The position numbers and the translations under genes are program-made. From Bonia amplexicaulis (Eukaryota > Streptophyta > Magnoliopsida > Poales > Poaceae), in NCBI GenBank assembly GCA_036346245.1, contig CM070751.1, forward strand, positions 21,277,455 through 21,341,454: DNA of 64,000 nt, read 5' to 3'. Below the pieces are notes generated by a model. That model was not told the DNA's origin and made no database searches. It worked only from the letters and a program-made list of their open reading frames with translations. Below, one piece after another: positions 22,746 through 34,634 of this stretch (position 1 is the first letter of the stretch; the number at the start of each line of letters is the position of its first letter).

Positions 22746-25700
22746 ATGGCGCACCGGCTGCTGCGGGACGCGCAGGCGGACGGGTGGGAGCGGTCGGACT
22801 TCCCCATCATCTGCGAGTCCTGCCTCGGCGACAACCCCTACGTCCGCATGGTACCGTATCGTGCCCCAAACCCTAACCCTATCTGATTGATTCGTGTGCT
22901 TGGTTGGTTGGTTGGTGTGGTGGCGGTAGTGCGATTCGATGTGCTCCACGGTGATCTGATTGGTGCGATTGTTGTTTGCACGTTGGGGTAGATCGGAGAC
23001 AAAGTCTGTTCCGGTGGCTGGCGGCATGCATTGCAATACGTGTGTTGTTGTAGCTGTTTCGTTTCAACAATTTTACTGATAAGCATTTCGAGGCAAAAGA
23101 CTGCCCTGGTTGTTGATGGTTCTGTGATTGCTCTGGGTGAATTGAACTGCTTGGCTTCATGTGTTGCGTGGTTCTATGATCTATCATATTAATACAAAAG
23201 GATAATTAGATTCAAGTAAATTAAGCTAGCTGGCGAGAATAGAAGAACACTATCAAGCAGAGACAGTGCATGGTGCGAGGGTCCAAGCAAAGAGACATGG
23301 ATGGGAATACCTTTACAGTCAAACGCTTTATTATTGTAATCTGATGCTTTGTTTTCGCATTTAGTTTGCTTTAGTTCTTCATGTAGACACTATTATTTAG
23401 TTCCTTTCTTGTTTGTTTTGGCAGTTAAGGGCAGAATATGACAAAGAGTGTAAAATATGTGCACGTCCTTTTACTGTCTTCCGTTGGCGACCTGGTAGGG
23501 ATGCAAGGTACAAGAAGACAGAGATCTGCCAGACGTGTTGCAAGCTGAAAAATGTCTGCCAGGTTTGCCTGCTGGATCTTGAATATGGTCTACCGGTTCA
23601 GGTTCGGGATACAGCACTCGCAATCAATTCGAATGATGCAATTCCAAGGAGTGATGTCAACCGTGAGTACTTTGCAGAAGAGCATGATCGCAAGGTATGT
23701 TTTATTTTCATCACTGAATCTTTTGCCATCATTAACTAAATTCGATAATGCTCATAACTGATACTAATTATCCTTATCTTTTCTTTTTCATTTGTACTGT
23801 AGTCAGCATGTCTATCCAATCACTGTTTTTTTTTTTTGATAAGATGACACAGTAAAGAAATCAATGGGCTACATGGCCTACCATAATATACTGAAAAACT
23901 ATGAAATGGATGCACCTAAAGTATATTGACCACAAACATTGCTCTTTTTTTTGAAACTTTACTCCGATGTGCCATAGAGCCTTGCACAGATTATTTGCAT
24001 ATATCGCCCATGATCAACTTATTCTTGTTCATGCCTCTTTAAAGCATCATGTTTAGCCTCTATGATTAGTTGTTCCTAATGGGAAGTCATGCTTTATATA
24101 AATGTAGGCCAGAGCTGGCATAGACTACGAGTCTTCCTATGGAAAGGCCCATCCAAATGACACCATTCTGAAGCTTCAGAGGACATCACCATATTACAAG
24201 AGGAACCGAGCTCATGTTTGCAGTTTCTATGTGCGTGGTGAATGTACAAGAGGTGCTGAGTGCCCATATCGACATGAGATGCCTGAAACTGGGGAGTTAT
24301 CTCAGCAGAACATCAAAGATCGTTACTATGGGTATGTGATTGTGATTGAAATTATAAGTTACATGTTTTTAGTTCTCTACAGGTATTATTACATCACATT
24401 CAGAGGTAATTATTAATGAGCGTCATATGTGAGCTAAAGCTTTCGTGTACATACGAACCTGGGATGCACCCATGTTGTTTACCTTGTTTTGTGATGTTAG
24501 ATTTCCTTGAATATGTTTCAGCGCTTGTCAGTTGTTACATTATGGAGTTTAAAGGATTTTTTACATTTCATTTAACCCTAATATTTCTTATCAGTATATT
24601 ACCAATGCATATGTTCATAAAGTCCATCAGTTCTTTTGGATTGTCTGGCAAGATGCCAAGATTCTTCAGGTGGTTACCTATCTTGCAGTGCTTTGCCTGT
24701 AGCAGCCTTGGATTTTAGCTGACATATACGAAAAAGCATAATACTATAATAGCCTTTTATCTCTATTGTTTAGACTTGTAATTTTTAGTTTCGTTTTGAC
24801 TTATGGTACCACCAAAATTAAATCTCTGTGTAGTTTCTGAGGATGGAAACCAGCATCTGCGGGATTAATACTTGTACATTTGAATATGAATTACAGTTCT
24901 AATATGTATGGCTGTACGAAGTGAAGGAAATCTTCATATATTTTTATCTATTTTTGCCATGAAACCATCCAAACTTAGATGAAAAACTGAGTTTGCAGCT
25001 GTTTTGTGAAACATGGTATCTCAACCTGATTGGGCTCTGGTTATGCCAAGCACTGATGTTTCATAAACTCATAAATCAAGTTCACGAGTTGGACTGAATT
25101 ATTCCTTTTTGCAAACTCTTGGGTGCATGTCTTTGATCTATCCACTTTACTTAATGGGATCTATGTGTACTCTTTCCTCGTCCTTTGTTTGTGACAGTCT
25201 CTTCTTACTCTTTGCAGAGTTAATGACCCAGTTGCTCTGAAACTTTTGAGTAAGGCAGGTGAGATGCCATCCCTGACACCACCAGATGATGAGAGTATAA
25301 GGACCCTCTATATTGGTGGCCTTGATAGCCGAATCACTGAGCAGGATTTGAGGGATCAGTTTTATGCACATGGTGAGATTGAATCCATCAGGATGGTACT
25401 CCAACGTGCTTGTGCATTTGTGACATACACAACAAGAGAAGGCGCTGAGAAGGCTGCAGAGGAGCTTGCTAACAAGCTAGTTATCAAGGGCGTGCGCCTG
25501 AAGCTCATGTGGGGCAAGCCTCAAGCCCCAAAGCCAGAGGAGGATGAGGCTGCGAAGCAAGGGCATGTTGCCCATGGAGGAATGCTCCCTAGGGCTGTTA
25601 TATCTCAGCAGCAGAGCAGCGACCAGCCTCAACCTCCTGGGATGGAGGGCCAACAGCAATCAGCAGCAGCATCATACTACTTCAACATCCCAGCACCACC

Positions 25701-26064
25701 AGCGGCAGAGCGGACAATGTACCCTTCAATGGACCCCCAGAGGATGGGTGCTCTGGTCAAGTCACAGGAGGGCGATGGCAAACCAGGACCACAACAGGCA
25801 GGGCAAGGTCAGCCATCAAGCAGTTCAGGACAGAGCTATCCTGTGCCCCCGCCATACTACCATGGTCAGTACCCACCATACTACCCACCATATGGCGGTT
25901 ACATGCCTCCACCTCGCATGCCATACCCACCGCAGTATCCACCGTATCAGCCGATGCTAGCGCCACCAGCACAGTCACAAGCAAGTTCATCCCAACAACC
26001 AGCACCAGCAGGGCAGCAGCAGGCTCAAGGCTCTCCTACTCAGCAGCAGCTAACCCATAACTGA
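22746..26064 (+). CDS. C3H40: RBM22/MAC5-type splicing factor, CCCH zinc finger plus RRM (rice C3H40 orthologue)
   Basis: Spliceosome activation factor related to human RBM22 and yeast Cwc2/Ecm2, which contacts U6 and pre-mRNA in the nucleus. Exons 22746-22850, 23425-23694, 24108-24331 and 25218-26064 give 481 residues, close to what I recall for the rice protein. Domains in order: an N-terminal Cys-rich region (CESCLGDNPY; CKICARPFTVFRW; CQTCCKLKNVCQVCLLDLEY), a CCCH finger CSFYVRGECTRGAECPYRH (C-x7-C-x5-C-x3-H), then an RRM with RNP2 LYIGGL and RNP1-like CAFVTYT, and a Pro/Gln/Tyr-rich low-complexity tail (PPYYHGQYPPYYPPYGG). The start codon is the first ATG of a GC-rich exon whose protein matches the family N-terminus. 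All frames and splice sites are intact, and the 3' UTR runs into a kinase pseudogene. Confidence 0.93.
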
Positions 26065-26239
26065 AGTCCTCACAGGATGTCGAATATTGCTACTGTTGTA
26101 TTCCTGGAATCCGTTCTACAGGAGATTGTAACTCTTGAGTTGGTTGCCAGCTTTTGTATTTCCAAATTTGTGATTAGCAGTAAAACTTTGCGGTATTGCT
26201 CATCTGAATCTAAAACCGGCAGATATATTGGATTTATCC

Positions 26240-26882
26240 AGCCTTCAAATTTTGTTTTCTCAAGTGGTACAGTCTACAGGGGCACACTCAAGGGGGGCCG
26301 TCCAATCGCAGTCAAACGCTGCCCAAGCATTAGATTACCTGCATTCATGGGCATCGCCTCCAATCCTTCACGGTGATGTAAAATCCTCCAATGTACTTCT
26401 TGATGAGAACCATGCTGCGAAGGTATCAGACTTTGGTGCCTCAGTACTGGCGCCAACGGACGAGGCCCAGTTCGTCACCTTGGTGCAAGGGACCTGCGGG
26501 TACCTAGATCCTGAATACATGCAGACATGCCAACTGACGGATAAGAGCCACGTGTACAGCTTTGGTGTTGTTCTCCTAGAGCTGATCACTGGCAAAAAGG
26601 CCTGAAGAGTGATGAGAATGCTGGGCTGCTTGAGGAGGGTCGCGGAGCTTGCGAGGCAGTGCCTGGAAATGACCGGCGAGAAGCGGCCAACAATGAGAGA
26701 ATGTCGCCGAGAAGCTTGACAGGCTGAGGAAGGTGGTGCAGCACCCGTTGATGCAGCATGACCAAGAAGAGATGGAGAGCTTGCTCGGGGAATCGTCGGT
26801 GGCCAGCTTGGAGATGGTCAGCACCGGAAATTTCAGCATGGAGAAGATGGTTGTGCAAGGCCTTCTGGAGTCTGGGCGTTAG
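26240..26882 (+). pseudogene. Wall-associated-kinase-like (WAK) pseudogene, internally deleted
   Basis: Degenerate receptor-kinase remnant. It starts with subdomain I/II (VYRGTLKGGRPIAVKRC), loses subdomains III-V, and resumes at ALDYLHSWASPPILHGDVKSSN-type sequence in another frame. It continues through DFGAS, GTCGYLDPEYMQTCQLTDKS and VYSFGVVLLELITGKKA, then a stop at about 26603. Beyond that, WAK C-terminal sequence persists in shifted frames (RQCLEMTGEKRPTMRE, then ESLLGESSVASLEMVSTGNF) to a TAG at 26880-26882. The missing catalytic-lobe segment plus several frameshifts make it a clear pseudogene. It abuts the 3' UTR of the CCCH gene and could be transcribed as its tail. Confidence 0.85.
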
Positions 26883-26912
26883 ACTCACTTGACCCCATTC
26901 TATCGTAGTGAT

Positions 26913-27223
26913 TGTTGCAGATAATGCACAAAAAATAGAGACAAGAGACATGGATTTTTACGTAAAAAACCTTTACGGGAAAAAAACACGAACGTTCAAA
27001 GACAAATCACTATAATGAGAAGAGATTACAATGAAGCAACTGGAGTACATATATAGTGTGAGGGAAAAGAGTCACATACGAAGAGGAAACTGAATCAAAG
27101 TCGGTTGCTACAGATTGACATCACATCTGATACAACATATGCATGCATCTGCCATGTCAAGTCTGGAATGAGGCGATGAAGTGTCCTACACGGACACGGT
27201 ACGAATTCGGATCAATTTTAACA
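26913..27223 (-). mobile_element. Copia LTR (about 311 bp)
   Basis: The sequence starts TGTTGCAGATAATG and ends ATTTTAACA, i.e. it has TG...CA ends on either strand. A purine-rich stretch on the minus strand (GGCTCAAGGTAGAGATT) adjoins it on the internal side and resembles a polypurine tract, marking this as the 3' LTR of a minus-strand element. No partner LTR is visible. Confidence 0.55.
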
Positions 27224-27323
27224 ATCTCTACCTTGAGCCGAATTCCCTCCAGTAGCCGAAGAATATGATAAATTCATCCAATAAAATTATCATGTATAAC
27301 TTGAACGCCGAAAGTCTAAAGAA

Positions 27324-27563
27324 TTAGTGAGTAATACCAACTAAGTCTGAGCATAGTTCAAACTTATATGCAGGAACTGGCTTTGTCAACATATCAACTA
27401 GATTATCATGAGTACTTATCTTGCAGACTTTAATATCACATTGAGTAATAACACATCGAATGTAGTGATACACGATATTAATGTGCTTTGTTCTCTCATG
27501 AAACATTTGATCTTTTGTAAGGCAAACATTTGATATCAGCTTACCTTCATCTGCAATTCCCAT
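27324..27563 (-). mobile_element. Copia polyprotein remnant (RNase H C-terminus)
   Basis: A minus-strand frame of 79 residues with the Copia RNase H end: MFHERTKHINIVYHYIR, then DNLVDMLTKPVPAYKFEL and CSDLVG. The motif (T)KHI-x-x-x-YH-x-IR followed by ADMLTKP-like sequence is diagnostic. It lies just inside the 3' LTR at 26913-27223, as expected for a 5'-truncated element. Confidence 0.8.
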
Positions 27564-28680
27564 AGGTTCCTACGTCTCAGCCATAGGAGGATCTTCAATC
27601 TCAACTTTGATCGAGTCGGTACCACTTACCCCTTCTTGGTTCAAAGAATACGACACACTTTGATTGGATTGCCCAACTTCTCAGGCATCATCACTAATGA
27701 CATCTTCTTGCATCACATGAGTCGAGTGGATTTTCTCATAGGCTTGTGCCGGTAAAACTAGCAGTCATCCATGCTCCGTCTCCAATCTCACACAGGAGAT
27801 CAACGAATTTCACCCCTTAAGTTCCACTAACTCCCAGTATGTGTGTTGTTGTGCCTGGGTAGCAACGCTATGCAACTTCAGGTTGTGCAATGCATAACCC
27901 AGCAAGAATAACTAGTACAACTATCTCACAATAGTGCCCCATAGATGCTGTTTGCATTTGACAGATCGACTATCACTGACGAAAAATCGTCCAATTCGAC
28001 TCCTTCACTCGTCCGTGAAACCCTTCTCCATAGTGTATTTTGGAAACCACTCGTTCAGACATACTGTTAATCATTCGACAACTAATCTCATGTTAACGAC
28101 AGCTATTCATTCATTGAATAAACTTGCAAAGGAGGGGATTTGTCCAACGTGTGACATCGAGTAAGATAACTATTTGTACATATCCTGTCAAAATCAAATT
28201 TACCATGCATGCTTCACCTTCGTAGCACATGGAGCTAATAATGGATTCTACACATTGTATCATCTATCTTTTGAATAAATCTATCAACTAGATCTACGAC
28301 TCCAAAACTAATCAGTGCACTATGACTAAAAGTTCTGTAAGTCTGCATAAACTACTATAGAGGACTATATATATCTACAACTATACTATTTATAACCACC
28401 AACCATAACTACACATCTCTATTTACACATCTGTTGACTACTCAATACAACTACACATCTAATGATTTTATTTGTTAACTTATCATGGTTTCAAAATAAA
28501 ATCTACAAAGAAACAGAGAACTCACCTTTAGGTTGCAGAGATCAAATCCTTCTCCTTCTCCCGCTCCCTTCTCCTCTCCTCTCCTCTTCTTTCTTTTTTT
28601 CTCCTCTGGTCTTCTCCTCTCTCTCTTTTTACCGAATTAAAATAAATTTCGGCCATTTTTCTTTACCTTTTTATAGCTAG
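27564..28680. other. Decayed, probably retroelement-derived sequence
   Basis: AT-rich sequence with no coding frame I can assign and no RNA gene. Part may be further Copia interior on the minus strand, but frames are broken. It ends in a polypyrimidine tract (28545-28630). Confidence 0.4.
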
Positions 28681-28689
28681 TTTCTATTG

Positions 28690-28925
28690 TCATTTCAAAT
28701 GACGACAGAGGGTGTGGGACCTCTATCATCATTGGAAATGACGAGTGAAGCCATTTCAATTGAAGATCGATCTCCCTGTCGCTATTTTAATTGGTAACAA
28801 AACACGTAGCGCCGATGTAACACTCTGTCTCATATTGAAATGGCGACAAAAGCCGTGTCTGATTGAAATGGCGATAGAGCTTCTGTCGCTATTTGAAATA
28901 GTGACAGCGAATTATTTATGTAATC
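28690..28925. repeat. Cluster of palindromic repeats, CACTA-subterminal-like
   Basis: At least five diverged copies of a word like TTTCAAATGGCGACAGAG in both orientations: TCATTTCAAATGACGACAGA, CTGTCGCTATTTTAATTGG, ATATTGAAATGGCGACAAAA, GATTGAAATGGCGATAGAGC and TGTCGCTATTTGAAATAGTG. The last is a near-perfect palindrome. Dense inverted subterminal repeats are a CACTA/En-Spm trait, but no CACTA terminus was found, so the class is inferred. Confidence 0.45.
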
Positions 28926-29641
28926 TTTTAAATGATGGTATATTTATGTAATATTAATAAAAAATAGATTGTTTTTAAAAAAACACTGGTCCGCGCGTCT
29001 CCTGTTGGTGGGGCTGTGCCGTGTAGGTTCCCACTTCCCACCACCTGCGCCACCCCAGGGAATCGAATCAGTCCACTGGAAAAAGGAAGCTCACGGGACG
29101 GTAGATACGGCCGCCTTATCGTTGGCTGGCCGAGCTCCACTTCCGCCCGCGCAGCGGCGCAGGCAGAGCGCGAGAGAGACCACACGGCTAAAGCGGATGC
29201 AGCGAGTGAGGCAGGCGGGCAGCGGCTCGGCCGCATCTGGCGCTACGGAAGGGCCATCGCCGTCATCATGACGGCGACGACGACGATCCACTGCGCTGGT
29301 AGTGCCAGTGCCGGTCGACCTGCTGAACCTGGCCCAGCCACTCCACTCTGGTTCCCACTCATCGCTCACCCGCCCTTTCGCTTGCTTCTCCTACTTGTGT
29401 ACTCCCACCACGCACCATGCGTCACCTCCCCCACTTTCGCTTTCCGTTTTGCGCAACCGCACCGCTCGCGCTTATCTATTTTGGGGGGGTGGGGGGGTGA
29501 TGGTTTAGACGGCGACGGGGAAATGGTTTAGACGGCGACGGGGAAAAGGAAGCAAAGCGAAGAGCCGGTTTTCTGGTACGAGGGTAGTACCGGCAAGAAG
29601 CTGCAGTTTTTGACCTCGCCGCCTGGACGGACAAGGAGAAG

Positions 29642-32600
29642 ATGCATCCTCCCCGGCACCGGGCGGAGGGCGGGCGCGGGTGTTGGCCCGCCGTCGCGCG
29701 CGGCCTTAGGGGGGCCTGTTTCCGTCCGGCTGCTGCGGCTGGCGCCAAGCGGGGGCCGGCCGCGGGCGGCGCGGCCAAGGGCAGCCACGTCCACGACGCA
29801 GGTGGTTTCTTGTTCTTTTCTCCCCTGTTTTTTTTATCCCTGATGTTTGTTTTTGGCTGGTTGCTGGGATTGGGATCTTTTGTTTGGTTCTGCGAAAGAT
29901 GTTGCTTGTTTGTTCGTTAGTGAGCGGAGAGTTGGTCGACGATTACTATTGTCATGATGTGATCTGCGTTTGATATGCTGTTCATAGAGGAGGAGGAGGG
30001 AGCTTCTTTTCTGTTTCCCAGGGATTAATTCTTGGATCGTGTTCATTGGGGACTGCTCTTTTGTGTATTTGATCGTATGGTTTTGCTTACTACTGTCATG
30101 ATGTAACATACATGGAAATTTTGAAAGGTGAAATGTGAAATTGGGAATAAAGTTTCAACTTTGAAATGGAAATCCATACCAAATAGTAATTGAGTGCTCT
30201 TATGTTGTTTATCATTAGAAGGATCCTGTCCTTACTAGTGGTGTAAAAGCATGCCAATGTAATGATCAGCTTGTCACAACAAGCCATTCATGGTAATGAG
30301 GCACTGATTTCTAACACAGCATTGGGTGGCATTTACATCTTCTTTTTCTTTTGGCATGTACCTTCTACATGGAATTGAATGTGTTTCTTTGGTACCGAAT
30401 TGACAAAGGGGCGCCTGGGGAACCTAGTGATTTGAACCTCACTTATTTCACTAAGTTACAGTAGGCAACGATCGTAATCTTTTAAAACTTGTGCCGTGAA
30501 ATCTATATGATCTTGAGCAGAGTTATGTAAATAGCGTATGTTCTTCAATAAGAGGGATGACATGTTTTATCATTTTTATGTGTGGGTAAAGAAAAGGCAT
30601 GTTTTATGTGAAATCCACTTCAGATCAATGATTTTTACTCCTCATATTTGGAATGCCAATTGTGTTATGCATTTCAACTGACAAATGAGATTTTCTGATC
30701 CTTGTGCAATAACTGAAGAAACACATGTGGTAAATAGGACTGAAGCATGAAGCAGGTCTTTGATCCTTTTGCTCAGGAGCAAAATACATATAATTGTGTT
30801 GCTTTCTGCTGTTATGAGGACATTGACACTGCGGATGATTAACATGGATAATATAAGAAATATACCCGTGATACTCCAAGTCAACTAGATGGGTTTTGTC
30901 CTATATTAAAAACTGAGGGTGACCATTTTGGATTATCTGCCTAGCATATAATACTCTTGGGTCAATGTCTACCTACTTGGTTGACCATTTTGGATATGTA
31001 GGGGGCCCAAGAGCTAATAAGTATTGGCTTTGGCAGATATGTTCTATCTTAGCTTATTCATTCGAGTTTAATTGGACATTTTGACCACTGTCCACTGTTC
31101 TCAAAATGCATTTTAGAGGGTATAGCCATGATATCTACTTAGTAGTTTCTGTTGGTAAATTTCAAGTGTTTGGGTGAAATGCTAAAGCATTTTTTTCTCT
31201 GTAGCAGCGGAGACGAGATATCTAAATGCTAGCAATCGAGGTCTTGCTGATCATTGTCGGACAAACCTTGACGATGAAAATGGTGTTAATGCATCAACTG
31301 AGAAGAAAACACTACCCAAGCTACTTCAATTTACTTTCCAAGAGTTGAAATCTGCCACTGTTAACTTTAGGCCAGACAGTATTCTTGGAGAGGGTGGGTT
31401 TGGGTATGTCTTCAAGGGGTGGATTGAGCCGAACAGCACAGCTCCTGCAAAACCAGGCACTGGTCTTACTGTAGCTGTCAAAAGTTTGAAGCCGGATGCT
31501 CTTCAGGGTCATAGAGAATGGGTGGTAAGTATTGTGCATGCCTCATAAATATCTTTATTTAGGTGGAATTGTAACTTCCAAAGAAATTATATGTGCAGGC
31601 AGAAGTTGACTTTCTGGGACAATTGCATCACAAACACCTTGTTAAGCTGATTGGATATTGTATCGAGGATGATCAAAGGCTGCTTGTGTATGAATTCATG
31701 GCACGAGGAAGTCTTGAAAATCATCTTTTCAGAAGTAAGCAATCAACTACAGGCATTAGTGTTTTAATATTACTGTTTTTAGATTTAGTCTTACTACATT
31801 TAATCCTGAAAATTGGAAGATCTCATTTGAAATTGAGACCGACATCATATACTATTAATTCATGCAAGCGATATATGTGTGCTTTCATGTTCCAATGTAT
31901 TATCAATTTATCATAGTCTTTCATTTCAAAAGAAAATGAATAATGTCATCTACGCATTTAGATATTCTTGTAGCTTGAGGAACCTTTCTTGCTGAAGTAG
32001 TGAAGTTAAACATATTGAATTTCTTAAGAAAAATCAATAACTTTTCCGAAGAGGCAAAATAATCTGAAGGTGGCCAATTGCATGGTTATCTTTTTTATTC
32101 CAAGGTGACATGCATGCTGTGTTGTCCCTGATTTTTTTTTTGCAGTTCAAACTTCACAATAATTATAGAAATACAATTTTAGGAACCCATTTGTTGAACC
32201 CTAAAACCTGACCTATCTACTTATTCTAGGTGTTGTCCATTCAATTGCTACCTGTTATGGAAAACTATGACTTTTGATACATATCCATACACCAATGATG
32301 TTCTCTATGGGATTCCTTCTATCTTACCTATTTGTTTCATCCCTGCCTAACCAATTTTAATGTTTATACTTTCTTGTAAAGTTTCTTGATTGGTAATATC
32401 TTATATTGTTTTCTCCCATGTATGCTCCTATCATCTTACTTTGTTTAATCTTGAAGGGGCTCTTCCCCTGCCTTGGTCCTGCAGAATGAAGATTGCTCTT
32501 GGTGCTGCTAAAGGCCTAGCCTTCCTACATGGAGGTCCCAAACCAGTTATTTACAGGGATTTTAAGACATCAAATATTCTTCTTGATTCAGTAATATCTC

Positions 32601-32797
32601 TTGTCAATTCGTTTAATCTCATGGTTACATTTTGTGTGTTACTTTCATAACAGTGAAAGTTCTGCTTCTACAGGATTACAATGCAAAACTTTCGGATTTC
32701 GGGTTAGCAAAAGCTGGTCCTCAAGGTGATAAAACTCATGTCTCTACTCGGGTTGTTGGCACCTATGGTTATGCTGCGCCTGAGTATGTAATGACAG
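29642..32797 (+). CDS. Receptor-like cytoplasmic kinase (RLCK VII, PBL34-36-like), C-terminal lobe missing
   Basis: Membrane-associated Ser/Thr kinase of the RLCK-VII/PBL group, which relays signals from receptor kinases. Exons 29642-29801, 31208-31524, 31599-31734, 32457-32590 and 32674-32797 join in consistent phases to 290 codons. Visible: GRGCWPAVARGLRGACFRP near the N-terminus, Gly-rich loop LGEGGFGYVFKGW, VAVK lysine (TVAVKSLKPD), RLLVYEFMARGSLENHLF, catalytic YRDFKTSNILLD (RD type), DFGLAKAGPQGDKTHVSTRV, and GTYGYAAPEYVMTG at the activation-segment end. The exon then ends in phase 1. The expected remainder (subdomains IX-XI, roughly 130 residues) is not found before the RNR1 promoter. 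A retroelement with an N gap lies directly downstream, so the exons may be in the gap or deleted. The first ATG is at 29642 and an in-frame TAG lies upstream. A different upstream start exon cannot be excluded. Confidence 0.8.
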
Positions 32798-33126
32798 GTA
32801 TTGAGCAGAAACTTCTGCTTTCTGTAGCTACATAGATAAAAAATTATTCAACATGCAGTTACAAGTTGGTACTTTACAATGCTTCTCGGAGCTTCTAGGC
32901 TGTCATAATATTGCCTTGGTTTCTGATTATATGACATTGGCTTGATTTATCTTTTCTGAACTCAAGAACATATACTGAGGTTCTTACTAAATTTAGTACT
33001 ATGATGGCTTAGGATTTTCTTTGGAGTTCTAAATACTGCAGTACCTAGGCATGAATCCTGGAACTTCTTACTATCAATAGCATTGAAGGAAAACAGCTGA
33101 TAATTATATGCAATTGACAAATGATT

Positions 33127-33749
33127 TGTTATGGCCATGGGCCAGCTGCAAAGAATCCTTGGCAGCAGCAGCAACCCCACAATTAAGGAGAATAAATCAA
33201 TTAGTTATCATATTTAGTTATAGCTTTTCTTATCTAGTTTGGAATGTTATCTTTATTAGTTGGAAGATTTAGATTTAATTGTTAGATGGCCGACTCTATA
33301 TAAGCATAGCAATGTCAGCCCTTTTCATTAAGCAAGAAAGAACAAAATCATTCTTATCCCTTTTCATCAAACAAAAAAGAACAAAGTCATTATCATCTAT
33401 AGTCCCCTCTCCTCGTCAAGAATGCCGACGCTGCCTATCCATCCTCGGTGTTTACCTATTATAGTCTAACATCTAAGCAATACCATAATATGCTTACTTG
33501 TGGTTTAGAGAGATCTTATGTATGCCTTTTATTTTTATTTTGTATGATATTATATTGTTTTTTGGGATATATGTGCACCATTGCTTTACAACACTCTTCT
33601 GCTTGCTTTTGTAGCATCATTTGTGTTAAGGATAGAATAGGATTGTTATTCGTTTACTTATATGCTTTGGTTTCCTTATCTGTGTATGACATATTCCTCT
33701 GTATATCCCTTTGTACTCCCTTATGAATATACATACAATATTCATAACA
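33127..33749 (+). mobile_element. 5' LTR of an LTR retrotransposon (about 620 bp) with primer-binding site
   Basis: The LTR starts TGTTATGGCCATGGGCC and ends ATTCATAACA, followed at once by TGGTATTAGAGC (33750-33761), the usual plant initiator-Met-tRNA primer-binding site with one change. A TATA-like TCTATATAAG lies near 33295. The unknown-size gap begins 13 bases further on. The element sits 3' of the truncated RLCK. Confidence 0.75.
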
Positions 33750-33774
33750 TGGTATTAGAGCTAGGGCTCGACTT

Positions 33775-33874
33775 NNNNNNNNNNNNNNNNNNNNNNNNNN
33801 NNNNNNNNNNNNNNNNNNNNNNNNNNNNNNNNNNNNNNNNNNNNNNNNNNNNNNNNNNNNNNNNNNNNNNNNNN
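33775..33874. other. Assembly gap (100 N)
   Basis: A run of exactly 100 N, the usual convention for a gap of unknown length. It lies between the primer-binding site and the gag remnant of one retroelement, so an arbitrary amount of sequence may be missing. Confidence 0.98.
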
Positions 33875-34360
33875 AATTTAATTTCTTGAGCAATCTTGTG
33901 CCTTTATATTCATATTTTTGCAATTGGCTAGCGTCTCAACCAGTACTTGGTGCAAAATGAGCTAATTAATTCTCAATTTCAGATTATCTTTATTTAGCTC
34001 ATTCATTTGTTTGCATTGAGTCACATTGATCTTTGTGTGTGCGTTCATACATTTCACTTAAACCTATTGTATCAGCACTTAGGCAAAGTATTATAGCTTG
34101 GATTATTACTTAAATTTACAACATCAAGAATTTCAGATTGGTAGGATATACACTTCATACCAAGCTCCACTAAATAACCGTTATTGTGCAATTGTGAATA
34201 CTCTTACATTCACTTGGTCATCACGTTGCTATTGTAGCTTCTACCAAGTGTAAGTTTTTATTAATCTTAATTCACTTCGGAAAGATAAGGATTTTACTTG
34301 TAAGAGAAAAGAGTGAGATTTAGTGTTTTCCACACACATACACATATTGCACAACTAACC

Positions 34361-34634
34361 ATGACAGGATATTTAACAATTCGTTTCTCTCGGTGTGAGC
34401 CAAATGGAAATGGATCTTTAGTATTTCGTTCCTCTTGGAGTGATTCCGAGCCTAATAATTTGTATCTTCCTTTCTATGTAAGTGATGATCCAGAGGAGTA
34501 TCTTGAATGGAAATGGTGAATGGACAAAGTGTTTAAATTTCAGAAGCTTCCCAAAGACCAAGAGGTGATGCGAGCCGCTATGAAATTTGAAGACTATGCT
34601 TATAGTTGGTGGCAACCATTATCTGGAAAATGAT
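34361..34634 (+). pseudogene. Retrotransposon gag remnant (Ty3/gypsy-like)
   Basis: A frame starting MTGYLTIRFSRCEPNG leads to YVSDDPEEYLEWKW and an immediate TGA. After this the same frame keeps gag character (MDKVFKFQKLPKDQEVM, AAMKFEDYAYSWWQPL). DPE-x-YLEW followed by a YA-x-x-WW motif is typical of the retrotransposon gag family. Sequence after about 34634 is unrelated, so the element is 3'-truncated. Confidence 0.7.

Noticed and set aside
33654..33923. Frames running through the N block
   Set aside because: An unbroken frame across 100 N is meaningless.
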